NCBI GenBank assembly: GCA_934630815.1
Contig: CAKTWI010000011.1
Coordinates: forward strand, 1-64,000
DNA from: an uncultured Senegalimassilia sp.
GTDB taxonomy: Bacteria; Actinomycetota; Coriobacteriia; Coriobacteriales; Eggerthellaceae
Length of the DNA: 64,000 nucleotides
Reading direction: 5' to 3'
Every line of letters starts with the position of its first letter. Position 1 is the stretch's first letter. Of the stretch, positions 12,623 through 20,395 are shown in pieces. The position numbers were made by a program, and so were the translations under genes. The notes beneath the pieces were generated by a model that saw only the letters and a list, made by a program, of their open reading frames with translations, had not been told where the DNA came from and made no database searches.

Positions 12623-13081
12623 ATGAGCGGTAACAAATACGAGGTCGCGTTGGATGAAACCTGGGAGTTGTTCGGCCAGTACATGAGCGGATCCCGCGCC
12701 GGGCTATGCTGCGCCGTCAGCTCCGAACCACTTTCGGAGACAGCGGCGAAAGCGCTGGACAGCTCCTTGGCGGCCCTTGGATACGGACGCGAAGCGTGCA
12801 CGTACATCGTATCCGGCGACCTTGACCAGCAGGCCCTGTTCATCCTGATCGAGGGGTTGGACCCGATCTGCATCATAGCAGCGGACGGCAAAAGCGCCGC
12901 GCTCCTCGGGCAAGCGTATCATCTCTCCCTTCCTTCGGGGAAAGCAACCCGTCTGCTCGGCCGCACCGCCGTATCGTTTCTGGACTTCGAGTCTCTCCTG
13001 AAAACGCCCCAAGACAAGCAAATCGCCTGGGCTTTGCTGAAAAAACTGCCGAAATTCGGGGACAAACGGTCCCAAAAATGA
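12623..13081 (+). CDS. Hypothetical protein, possibly Coriobacteriia-specific
   Basis: A protein of about 152 residues with no recognised domain. It has alternating hydrophobic strands (LFILIEGLDPICIIAADG, ATRLLGRTAVSFLDF), suggesting a compact alpha/beta fold, and no signal peptide or membrane segment. The start is uncertain: ATG 12623 is chosen, GTG 12611 and ATG 12569 are in frame. It is divergent from the nikR unit across about 120 bp and ends in its own terminator. Consistent GC-rich codon use and the terminator support a real gene. Confidence 0.65.
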   Translation: MSGNKYEVALDETWELFGQYMSGSRAGLCCAVSSEPLSETAAKALDSSLAALGYGREACTYIVSGDLDQQALFILIEGLDPICIIAADGKSAALLGQAYHLSLPSGKATRLLGRTAVSFLDFESLLKTPQDKQIAWALLKKLPKFGDKRSQK

Positions 13082-13083
13082 CG

Positions 13084-13111
13084 AAAGGCCGCGGGGGAGG
13101 CGGCCTTTGCG
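13084..13111 (+). terminator. Terminator of the hypothetical gene at 12623
   Basis: AAAGGCCGC (13084-13092) pairs with GCGGCCTTT (13100-13108) directly after the stop codon. Confidence 0.75.
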
Positions 13112-13317
13112 TCAGACGAGTGAAACGAGGGGGAGGAGATATCGAAGATGAGTTATCTCCAACTGAGAACAGGATAGCAACATGATTGTTCTAGGTCAAG
13201 AATAATCTTTAAACTTGTCATGAGCGGTGTTATATCGGCCACAAGCGCCGCTTTTCTTCGATGCGCTCATGCGCACGTGTTGCTTTCAAACTCTTTACCT
13301 GTAAGAGACCGGCGGAC

Positions 13318-13326
13318 TGCTACCAT
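13318..13326 (+). promoter_or_regulatory. Extended -10 promoter of galE
   Basis: TGCTACCAT, identical to the motif upstream of the LuxR gene at 1402, lies 62 bp before the galE start. No good -35 box is seen. Confidence 0.4.
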
Positions 13327-13388
13327 GAAGCCCATGAGAACGCGCTTGCGCGTACAGGGAAGACCTGCTCAAAGGATAAGGAGCTTTC

Positions 13389-14528
13389 ATGGCAAACAAA
13401 GGACTGGCGAAAGACCAGAAGGACCTGAGCATCCTGGTCACGGGCGGTGCCGGATTCATCGGCAGCCATACCTGCGTCGAACTGATCCAGCGAGGCTACA
13501 GCGTGGTCATCGTGGACGACCTGAGCAATTCCAGCCAGATCGCCGTCGACCGCATCCGCAAGATCTGCGGAATCGGTGCCGACGATACCCAGCTACGTTT
13601 CTACAAGCAGAACATCTTGGACCGAGAAGCGCTTGACGCTATCTTCGCCGAAAACGACGTTGACGCCATCATCCACTTCGCCGGCTTCAAGGCAGTGGGC
13701 GAAAGCGTGCAGAAGCCGCTGGAGTACTACTGGAACAACATCGCCGGCACGCTGGTGCTGTGCGATGTGGCGCGCAACCATGGCGTGAAGAACATCGTGT
13801 TCTCCAGCAGCGCAACGGTGTACGGCGAGCCCGAGTTCATCCCGATCACCGAGGAGTGCCCCAAGCATGACTGCACCAACCCCTACGGGTGGACCAAGAG
13901 CATGCTCGAACAGGTGCTCACCGACCTGTACGTGGGCGACAACGAGTGGAACGTCGTGCTGCTGCGTTACTTCAACCCCATCGGCGCGCATGAGAGCGGC
14001 CTGATCGGCGAGGACCCGAAGGGCATCCCGAACAACCTGCTGCCCTACGTCGCCCAGGTTGCCGTGGGCAAGCTGGAGTGCGTCGGCGTGTTCGGCGACG
14101 ACTACGACACTCCGGACGGCACGGGCGTGCGTGACTACATCCACGTGGTCGACCTGGCCCGCGGCCATGTGGCGGCGCTCGAGTGGATGGGCGGCAAGGT
14201 AGGCACCGGCAAGGCGCTGGGCCTGGGGTCGCTGGAAGGCGAAGCGGCCGCCGACGGCAGCCGTCGCGGCGTAGGCATCTTCAACCTTGGCACCGGCAAG
14301 GGCTCGAGCGTGCTCGATGTCGTGCACGCGTTCGAGAAGGCCTGCGGCCACGAGATTCCTTACCAGATCAAGCCGCGCCGCGCCGGCGACGTTGCCACCA
14401 ACTACGCCGCTTGCGACAAGGCGCGCACCGAGCTGGGCTGGGTCGCCGAGTACGACCTTGACCGCATGTGCGCCGACAGCTGGCATTGGCAGTCCATGAA
14501 CCCCGATGGATACGCCACCGAGCAGTAA
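13389..14528 (+). CDS. galE: UDP-glucose 4-epimerase GalE
   Basis: A 379-residue short-chain dehydrogenase-type epimerase interconverting UDP-glucose and UDP-galactose (or the N-acetyl forms) with bound NAD. The nucleotide-binding TGGAGFIGSH lies near residues 19-28, and the catalytic YxxxK is in NPYGWTKSML. The family motif RYFNPIGAHESG and C-terminal KPRRAGDVATNYA confirm the subfamily. It is slightly longer than usual, with an Ala/Gly/Arg insertion around EGEAAADGSRRG. The ribosome site is AAGGAG. It probably supplies sugar nucleotides for the cell envelope; the neighbouring LCP protein attaches such polymers to the wall. Confidence 0.95.
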   Translation: MANKGLAKDQKDLSILVTGGAGFIGSHTCVELIQRGYSVVIVDDLSNSSQIAVDRIRKICGIGADDTQLRFYKQNILDREALDAIFAENDVDAIIHFAGFKAVGESVQKPLEYYWNNIAGTLVLCDVARNHGVKNIVFSSSATVYGEPEFIPITEECPKHDCTNPYGWTKSMLEQVLTDLYVGDNEWNVVLLRYFNPIGAHESGLIGEDPKGIPNNLLPYVAQVAVGKLECVGVFGDDYDTPDGTGVRDYIHVVDLARGHVAALEWMGGKVGTGKALGLGSLEGEAAADGSRRGVGIFNLGTGKGSSVLDVVHAFEKACGHEIPYQIKPRRAGDVATNYAACDKARTELGWVAEYDLDRMCADSWHWQSMNPDGYATEQ

Positions 14529-14552
14529 CCCGTTACCTGCCGCAGATCGCGC

Positions 14553-14590
14553 AAGGGCTCGCAATCCCATTCGGATTGCGAGCCCTTTTC
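14553..14590 (+). terminator. Terminator of galE
   Basis: Fifteen-base perfect arms (14553-14567 and 14573-14587) are followed by TTTTC, 24 bp after galE. Confidence 0.85.
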
Positions 14591-14601
14591 GTTGGAAAGA
14601 A

Positions 14602-14632
14602 AAAGGGACGCAGCTTTGAACTGCATCCCTTT
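14602..14632 (-). terminator. Terminator of the LCP gene
   Basis: On the minus strand AAGGGATGCAG pairs with CTGCGTCCCTT (one wobble), followed by a pyrimidine-rich TTTTTCTTTCC. Confidence 0.75.
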
Positions 14633-14648
14633 GAAGATCGAAAAAGCG

Positions 14649-16160
14649 CTAGTAGGCAGAACCTGCGCCGGTGCCCGCTGCATAGCCGCCGGTTCCCGCA
14701 CCTGATGCGTAGCCGCCCGCGCCATACGAGCCAGCAGAACCGCTGGTGGATGCCGCTCCTGAGTAGCCCGTCCCGGCACCGGATACGCTGGACGACGTAT
14801 CAGCATAGCCGCCCGTGGCACCGCCCGTTGCACCGCCATAGTAGGACGAAGAGCCGGTTCCGCTTGCGGAGTAACCGCCGTTATAGGCGGATGCGCCGCC
14901 CGTATCGTAATCATTGCCAGCATACATCCCGCTACCCGTAGCAGTACCTCCCGTGGAAGAGCCGCCCGCAGAGGACCCAGCACCGTACTTCTGCGCAAGC
15001 TTGCTGGTGGAGCCGGTGATGCCGCTGGGATCGCCGCCCTGATCGACGACCTTCATCATCTCGGTGACCTTGTCCTCATCGGCGAATACGTAGGAAACGC
15101 CGTCGACGTAGCCGGTGACGGAAGGCAGCATGGCGGAATACATGACCAGATCGCCATCGTCTTTGAACTGCTGTGCCAGCGAGATGATGTCATTGACCTT
15201 CAAGTCGGTGGTGACGCACTTGGCCGCAGCCTGGATAACGCCGGGCAGCTCGGTGACGGGCAGGGCCAGCACTTTGTCCACCAGAGCCTGGATGAGCTTT
15301 CGCTGGTTGGCCGTGCGCGTGAAGTCGCCGTCGACATAGGCACGACTGCGCGCGAACACCAGGGCCTGCTCGCCGTTAAGGTGCTGCTCGCCGGCCTCGA
15401 TGATGATGCGCGGGTTCTCGGGGTGATCGGTGGTGTTGTCGGCGTCGGTATCGTCGATGCGCTCATCGACCATGACGTCCACGCCTCCGACGGCGTCGAC
15501 CAGGCTGACCAGCTCCTCGAAATTGACCTCGGCGTAATGGGAGATGCTAACGCCGGTAAGCTGGGTTGCCTCGCGGATAGTTGCCGCAGCGCCGCCGTAA
15601 TTGTACGCAGCGTTGAACTTGTTGGTGCCGTAGCCGTCGATATCGATCATGGTGTCACGGGGAATGGACACGAGCGTTGCCTGGTTGGAAGTCGGGTCGA
15701 CGCGCACGACGATGTTCGTGTCGGAACGTGCGCCGCCTTCGTCATCGCCCTCGCGCTTATCCGAGCCGATCAGCATCATGTAGAACGGCTCGTTGAAACT
15801 GGAGCTGACCAGCTGCTCGTTGATGTTCTCCAACTCCTCGGACGTTTTACCGCCCGTATTCAGCTGGCTGTTCACGTTGTTGTACCAAACGGCGAACGCG
15901 GTTCCGCATCCGATAAGGGCAACGATCAGCGCGCAGCACACGCCAAGGGCGATCTTCTTACCCTTGGCAGACTTGCGCGAACGCTGTGCCGAATACTGTG
16001 GGTTCGAACGCGAATACTGCGACGCGCCCGCCTGATTGCGAAACGCGTTGTTTGCGCCAGGGCCTTGGGAGCCGGGAGTGAACGCCGGACAATAGCCGGC
16101 GGGCACCTGGGAAGCTAGCGGATCGTTCGCTTGGGGACGGCGGTTCTTTTTGAATGCCAT
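14649..16160 (-). CDS. LytR-CpsA-Psr protein with Gly/Ser/Tyr-rich tail
   Basis: A 503-residue LCP-family phosphotransferase, which attaches wall glycopolymers to peptidoglycan outside the membrane. A basic cytoplasmic N-terminus (about 1-65) precedes one membrane segment (about 68-92, ALIVALIGCGTAFAVWY). The LCP catalytic domain spans roughly 125-320 and includes SDTNIVVRVDP, SIPRDTMIDI and the family core ISHYAEVNFEELVSLVDAVGGVDV and FARSRAYVDGDFTRTANQR. The last 100 or so residues are repetitive Gly/Ser/Ala/Thr with regularly placed Tyr, unlike ordinary LCP proteins. ATG 16160 is preceded by GAGGAG. Confidence 0.92.
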   Translation of the reverse strand: MAFKKNRRPQANDPLASQVPAGYCPAFTPGSQGPGANNAFRNQAGASQYSRSNPQYSAQRSRKSAKGKKIALGVCCALIVALIGCGTAFAVWYNNVNSQLNTGGKTSEELENINEQLVSSSFNEPFYMMLIGSDKREGDDEGGARSDTNIVVRVDPTSNQATLVSIPRDTMIDIDGYGTNKFNAAYNYGGAAATIREATQLTGVSISHYAEVNFEELVSLVDAVGGVDVMVDERIDDTDADNTTDHPENPRIIIEAGEQHLNGEQALVFARSRAYVDGDFTRTANQRKLIQALVDKVLALPVTELPGVIQAAAKCVTTDLKVNDIISLAQQFKDDGDLVMYSAMLPSVTGYVDGVSYVFADEDKVTEMMKVVDQGGDPSGITGSTSKLAQKYGAGSSAGGSSTGGTATGSGMYAGNDYDTGGASAYNGGYSASGTGSSSYYGGATGGATGGYADTSSSVSGAGTGYSGAASTSGSAGSYGAGGYASGAGTGGYAAGTGAGSAY

Positions 16161-16462
16161 GCAAGATCTCCTCACAGCAGTCCGTTCGGGCATGCGTTAC
16201 CTTCTTCCGCACCGCACAGATTCCATGCGGCTCCCCACCGGCATGGTGCCTACGCTACCCGATTTCAACTTTCCTTCAGCGGCTTGACGAACGGCCACAA
16301 CCGTGCACCAAGCCCCAATTAATCATCGTGCATTGTATCATCCCAGATTGACAACCATAAAAATGGCATGTGGCCGAAACAGGGTGTTCACGGGAACTCG
16401 CGCTCTCCCACTCATATATATAGGTCGCAACGCTTCCTTTTCTTGAAAAAATCTCCTGGAAC
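16161..16462. other. LCP-XRE divergent intergenic region
   Basis: About 300 bp with no gene. On the minus strand TGATACAAT near 16330-16340 is a possible extended -10 for the LCP gene. The XRE operators lie just to the right. Confidence 0.4.
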
Positions 16463-16504
16463 GTAACCGCCAGGTTACAGCGTTGCGTAATCGCGCCGTT
16501 ACGC
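16463..16504. promoter_or_regulatory. Twin inverted repeats upstream of the XRE gene
   Basis: GTAACC-GCCA-GGTTAC (16463-16478) and GCGTAA-TCGCGCCG-TTACGC (16485-16504) are both perfect 6-bp inverted repeats sharing a GTAA/TTAC core, ending 7 bp before the regulator's start codon. They are likely autoregulatory operators. Confidence 0.45.
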
Positions 16505-16511
16505 TCGATGC

Positions 16512-16838
16512 ATGCAGACTTCCGCCCCACATATCGATGAGCTGGCGAATACGCCGAGCGACGAGCCGAAGATGGCCGTCACGCTCGGCCGCAACGTGAA
16601 GCGCCTTCGTGAACGGGGCCGGATCAACAAGACCTGCTTCGCCGCCATGGTCGGCATCGGCAGACCGCAGCTCAACAAGATCGAGAAAGGCACGGCGAAT
16701 GTCCGCCTTTCGATGGTCGAAGAGCTTGCGGATGCGCTTGAGACCACGCCGGAGAAGCTGCTGTTCGAGCGGTTCGATCCGACAAGCATCGCCATCCCGC
16801 GCAAAGCCCCTGATTGGCAGTTCGATCCACATTCATGA
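16512..16838 (+). CDS. XRE-family transcriptional regulator
   Basis: A 108-residue protein with one Cro/C1 helix-turn-helix at about 25-85 (LGRNVKRLRERGRINKTCFA, then GIGRPQLNKIEKGTANVRLS and LADALETTPEKLL). The 20-residue N-terminal extension and short C-terminal tail have no recognised domain. The start has no good ribosome site, so the true start may differ; ATG 16572 is in frame. Two inverted repeats end just upstream, suggesting self-regulation. Genes it controls cannot be identified from the locus. Confidence 0.75.
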   Translation: MQTSAPHIDELANTPSDEPKMAVTLGRNVKRLRERGRINKTCFAAMVGIGRPQLNKIEKGTANVRLSMVEELADALETTPEKLLFERFDPTSIAIPRKAPDWQFDPHS

Positions 16839-16924
16839 TTCGGTGCAATCGCGTTGCCAATGCCTAGGTGTGGGGAATTTCGCATGCGTTTACCATTCCC
16901 TACCCTCATTCGCGCGTTTTAGGC

Positions 16925-16930
16925 TATAAT
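16925..16930 (+). promoter_or_regulatory. -10 box of tRNA-Gly
   Basis: TATAAT lies 36 bp before the mature 5' end of the tRNA. No good -35 box at 16-18 bp. Confidence 0.5.
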
Positions 16931-16966
16931 GCCCACACGGTATGGCAAGGAGCGCCTGCCAAGTAT

Positions 16967-17038
16967 GCGGGTGTCGCCAAGTGGTAAGGCACGAGCTTCC
17001 CAAGCTCGCATTCGCGGGTTCGAGTCCCGTCACCCGCT
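16967..17038 (+). tRNA. tRNA-Gly (anticodon CCC)
   Basis: The acceptor GCGGGTG pairs with CACCCGC, the anticodon arm CGAGC-TTCCCAA-GCTCG gives CCC, and the T-loop is GTTCGAGTC-like. CCA is encoded at 17039-17041. A hairpin terminator follows directly. Confidence 0.95.
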
Positions 17039-17050
17039 CCATCGATCATC

Positions 17051-17080
17051 AACGACGGCCGAGAGCCGTCGTTTTCATTT
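17051..17080 (+). terminator. Terminator after tRNA-Gly
   Basis: ACGACGGC and GCCGTCGT pair around a 5-base loop and run into TTTTCATTTT, just before the ribosome site of the HAD phosphatase. It may partly uncouple the two genes. Confidence 0.65.
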
Positions 17081-17093
17081 TCAGGAGGCAACG

Positions 17094-17759
17094 ATGACCG
17101 AATCGCATCCGGTATTCGACACGTTCATCTTCGACCTGGACGGAACGATCCTGGACACTATGCCAGACCTCATCCACGTCACCAATGAAACGCTCGCTCA
17201 TTTCGGCTACCCCACCCACACCGACGCTGCTATCCACAGCTTCGTGGGCGACGGCGCGCAACGCCTGATCTATCGCGCCCTTCCCGAAGGAACCCCTGAC
17301 GCCGTGTGCGCCGAGGCGCTTGAATATTGGAAGGCACTGTACCCCCAAACCGGGCATGCTCGCACACGCCATTACGCGCATATGCCTGAGACGCTGGCCG
17401 AGCTGAAAGCGCGAGGATGCAAGCTTGCGGTGCTCTCAAACAAATACGAGGGCGGCGTGAAGGATGTCATCCCGCGATTCCTCCCCGACCTTTTCGAGGT
17501 GCTACATGGAGAATGCGAAGGCATTCCCCGCAAGCCCGACCCCGCCGGCTTGCTGCGCACCATCGCCGAGCTGGGCAGCGCTCCCGAGCGCACCGCCTAT
17601 GTGGGCGACTCGGCCGGCGACATGCGCGTTGCCCACAATGCCGGAACATACGCGATCGGCGTCGACTGGGGCTACAACCCGGTGAGCACCCTGGTTGAGG
17701 CCCAGGCGGGCGCGATCATCTCCGACCCTGCGCAGCTGCTTGAGTTCGCGAGGGCGTAG
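17094..17759 (+). CDS. HAD-family phosphatase, phosphoglycolate phosphatase-like
   Basis: A 221-residue HAD hydrolase of the Gph/PGP group. Motif I is IFDLDGTILDT with the nucleophilic Asp; motif II is LAVLSNK; the motif III lysine lies in RKPDPAG; motif IV is VGDSAGDM. The helical cap (about 18-85) is of the C1 type. The likely reaction is dephosphorylation of 2-phosphoglycolate or a similar small phosphate ester; substrate cannot be fixed from sequence. The start is set by AGGAGG seven bases before ATG 17094, just downstream of tRNA-Gly and its terminator. Confidence 0.88.
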   Translation: MTESHPVFDTFIFDLDGTILDTMPDLIHVTNETLAHFGYPTHTDAAIHSFVGDGAQRLIYRALPEGTPDAVCAEALEYWKALYPQTGHARTRHYAHMPETLAELKARGCKLAVLSNKYEGGVKDVIPRFLPDLFEVLHGECEGIPRKPDPAGLLRTIAELGSAPERTAYVGDSAGDMRVAHNAGTYAIGVDWGYNPVSTLVEAQAGAIISDPAQLLEFARA

Positions 17760-17818
17760 CAGCCGCGAAGCTTAACCCGTGATATTGGCATGTGCGAGCA
17801 TCGAGCCAAAAGGTTTAA

Positions 17819-17827
17819 TGCTACAAT
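17819..17827 (+). promoter_or_regulatory. Extended -10 promoter of tRNA-Arg
   Basis: TGCTACAAT lies 9 bp before the mature 5' end of the tRNA. It is the same extended -10 form seen at several genes in this window. Confidence 0.55.
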
Positions 17828-17836
17828 GATGTGCGC

Positions 17837-17909
17837 GCCTCAGTAGCTCAGGGGATAGAGCACCGCTCTCCTAAAGCGGGTGTCGTACGTTCGAATCGTA
17901 TCTGGGGCA
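17837..17909 (+). tRNA. tRNA-Arg (anticodon CCT)
   Basis: The acceptor GCCTCAG pairs with CTGGGGC (one wobble), the D arm is GCTCAGGGGATAGAGC, and the anticodon arm CCGCT-CTCCTAA-AGCGG gives CCT. CCA is encoded at 17910-17912. Confidence 0.95.
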
Positions 17910-17922
17910 CCATGAAACACCA

Positions 17923-17950
17923 GGCCATCGGCTCAAGCCGATGGCCTTTT
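17923..17950 (+). terminator. Terminator after tRNA-Arg
   Basis: GGCCATCGGC-TCAA-GCCGATGGCC is a perfect 10-bp stem followed by TTTT. Confidence 0.85.
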
Positions 17951-18136
17951 CATTTCCTGAGAGGCCTCATTTCCCGGCAAAGCGGATGCGCCGGGGAGAA
18001 TCCGCTCGAAACTACCCGCAACTGCTATCAATAGACCGAGAAGCGCCCTTCGCGCTCAGGCGAAAGCGCAGGTACACGCACGGGCAAGGTGGTCTCAAGG
18101 GCGCTGCCCCACAACTCTTTGATTCCCAAATCTCGG

Positions 18137-19804
18137 CTACCCACGCGCGATGTGCCGGGGATACCACTTTTGGAACCAGGCGGTGAGCACGCCCATCAGC
18201 GCCGGAAGAATGGAGTTAATCGCACCGACGAAGCTGGCTGCATCCGTTTGCATGATGAAGTACGTCCAGATGGGCGTAATCAAGTACAGCACGCCCCACG
18301 CCGCGGTCAGGATGCGGTTCGTCCTCATGAAGATCGGATTGCGCAACGCCGCTTCCCCGTTGTAGCTGTTCTTCGAGTAGTGCGCGGTCAGCGGCACTTT
18401 GAAGAAGCACGTAGCCGTCCACAACGCTCCGAACAGGAAATACGACGCTGAAATGATCAGGGTAGAAGACGCTCCCGCTAGCAACGCGATGGAGCAAACG
18501 CCGACCACCAGTGCCGAAATCTGGTCGTACACGGTCGCCTTCGTCCGCTGCATCAGGACAGGTAGCAAGACGCATACCGCTATGCTAATCAGGCTTCCCC
18601 AGAAGCCATCGATCGCCGACGCAACCCAAAAGACGATCCAAGGGATCAAAAGCAGCAACATATTGGTCTTCGGCTCGCTGGCGTTCGCGCTCGCGCCTGC
18701 AGCGGTTGCCTGTTCGCCAGCGCCCTGCTCGCCGGCATCCGCAACGTTCGCTGCGCCGAAATAATCATCCCAATGCATCATCAGGTCGAAGTCGCCCTCA
18801 ACCGAGTACAGGTGCTCCATGAGCGCCTCGTCACCGGCGATCTCCCCGCCGGCGATCGAGCGCCAAACGCTCAAAGGCGTGTTGATGCGCGTGGTGAAAC
18901 CCGAGGGGAATCCTTCGGCGGGTTCCGTTTCGACACGGCTTCCACCTTCCCCGAGGACGATGCGATAGGTCTTGTCGATATCGGTATAGTTCATGTCGAG
19001 CGCGATATCCCGCCCCGGCCATGCCTGCTTGCGATACAAGGCCGCCATCTGCCGAGTGAACACCAGGCTGGGATCCTCTTTCTCGCCCGATTCGCCCACT
19101 CCCCAGCTGGCATCGGCCATCGCCTCGAAGGCATCGCGCGGGAACAGGTTTTGCTCAAGCTTGCGGCGGGTTTCCCTCGAAACCTTGCCGGAAGCGAACT
19201 CCTCCCCGGCCTTCCGAACCCAGGAAAGGTACTCGTCAGTGCGATCTGCCAGCTCCTTCACCCTGAACAGTTCGCCCTGCCCGCAGAAGATCGCCGCGTA
19301 GCCGTCCTTCCCGCAAAGCCGATCGAACAAGCTGGTCACGCAATCATAGTTGCCCTTTGCCGTGTAGAAACCGCAGGTCGAGATGACCACCGTGCGCTTG
19401 CCGCTCATATCGTAGCGGGAAGGATGCCCGCCGCTTTCCGTTTCCGCGCTCATAAAGGGCAGCGACATGGGAAGCTGGCGGTCGATCAGGTTCTTCAGCT
19501 GGCCGGGCAGCCCAAAGTAATACAAGGGAAAGCTCCAGACGACGATGTCGGCCCATAAGATCTTCTCGATGACCGCCTGCATGTCGTCATGGATACAACA
19601 TTCGCCCGGCGTCTTGCTCCAACAGGAAAAGCAGCCCAGGCAAGGCTTGATATCGAGCGCGCTGACGCTAAGGGTTTCGATCTCCGGCGCCTGCTTGCGA
19701 CCGTTCTCCTCTTGAGCGACAATTCCATCAAGAAAAGCGCTGGTCAAGCGCCAAGTGTTGCTTCGTGTACCCTTAGGGCTTCCGTTGATTGCCAGGATGT
19801 TCAT
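18137..19804 (-). CDS. Iron-sulfur flavoprotein / SCP2-like / membrane fusion
   Basis: A 555-residue three-part protein. Residues 1 to about 210 form an NADPH-dependent FMN reductase/flavodoxin-like domain (MNILAINGSPKGTRSNTWRL) with C-x2-C-x2-C-x7-C in CLGCFSCWSKTPGECC, the spacing of iron-sulfur flavoproteins. About 235-345 resembles an SCP2 sterol-carrier fold (MNYTDIDKTYRIVLGEGGSR, then FTTRINTPLSVWRSIAGGEI). About 370-555 has four to six membrane segments. It may transfer electrons at the membrane or act on a lipophilic substrate; this is inferred. AAGGAG supports ATG 19804. It stands alone, so context gives no pathway. Confidence 0.8.
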   Translation of the reverse strand: MNILAINGSPKGTRSNTWRLTSAFLDGIVAQEENGRKQAPEIETLSVSALDIKPCLGCFSCWSKTPGECCIHDDMQAVIEKILWADIVVWSFPLYYFGLPGQLKNLIDRQLPMSLPFMSAETESGGHPSRYDMSGKRTVVISTCGFYTAKGNYDCVTSLFDRLCGKDGYAAIFCGQGELFRVKELADRTDEYLSWVRKAGEEFASGKVSRETRRKLEQNLFPRDAFEAMADASWGVGESGEKEDPSLVFTRQMAALYRKQAWPGRDIALDMNYTDIDKTYRIVLGEGGSRVETEPAEGFPSGFTTRINTPLSVWRSIAGGEIAGDEALMEHLYSVEGDFDLMMHWDDYFGAANVADAGEQGAGEQATAAGASANASEPKTNMLLLLIPWIVFWVASAIDGFWGSLISIAVCVLLPVLMQRTKATVYDQISALVVGVCSIALLAGASSTLIISASYFLFGALWTATCFFKVPLTAHYSKNSYNGEAALRNPIFMRTNRILTAAWGVLYLITPIWTYFIMQTDAASFVGAINSILPALMGVLTAWFQKWYPRHIARG

Positions 19805-20333
19805 CGGGCGCTCCTTACTTCGGCGGCGCATCGCCTCTATCCGATCGATGCGCCTCTGTCGGCTTCATCAGCCGAATCCGCGGCCGCCTTCCAGCGCGGG
19901 CTAGCACGGACTTCGCCATCTTCACAACCAAGCTCGGCTTACCTGCGAAGTTGACGCAAGCGCGCGAAAGCCATTCCGCTTCTGCCCTACTAGTATATTC
20001 GGCATATGAGACACCCGGGGCGACCCGAAGGTAATTGTTGGGCAAAACCGAGCAGGCTTCGACAAACCAGCACGAGGAGGCACCAAACGGGCTATCCAAC
20101 CGAAAGGAGCTTCCCCGCCGATAGCGCACCTCCCCACCTCGGGGCACATACCCGAACATCTCGCGCACATGCAGCCCAACCGACATGCCAGGCAATCTGG
20201 TCAACCAAGGCAAACAATCCCACTGCCCGATTGCAGCATCGCCCGAGCGTATCCAGACAGCGAATCAGGACTACCCGCATAGCAGGCGGTTTACCACCTC
20301 TCACGCCAAGGGCGCAAAAGTCAGCCTAAAGCC
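19805..20333. other. Gap upstream of the flavoprotein fusion gene
   Basis: Some 530 bp without a supported gene. On the minus strand TATACT (19992-19997) is a possible -10 box for the flavoprotein gene, with no clear -35. A few open frames lack ribosome sites and look like chance. Confidence 0.4.
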
Positions 20334-20369
20334 AAAAAGGCCTGCCGGACTTTCGCCCGACAGGCCTTT
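20334..20369 (-). terminator. Terminator of the NRAMP-related gene
   Basis: AAAGGCCTG and CAGGCCTTT form the stem base, with further pairing above; a T-run follows on the minus strand. Confidence 0.8.
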
Positions 20370-20395
20370 GCGCATGTTTCCCGTATCCGAAGCCG

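Noticed and set aside
19815..20213. A 132-codon minus-strand frame upstream of the flavoprotein gene
   Set aside because: It overlaps the start and ribosome site of the flavoprotein gene in another frame and has no recognisable sequence.
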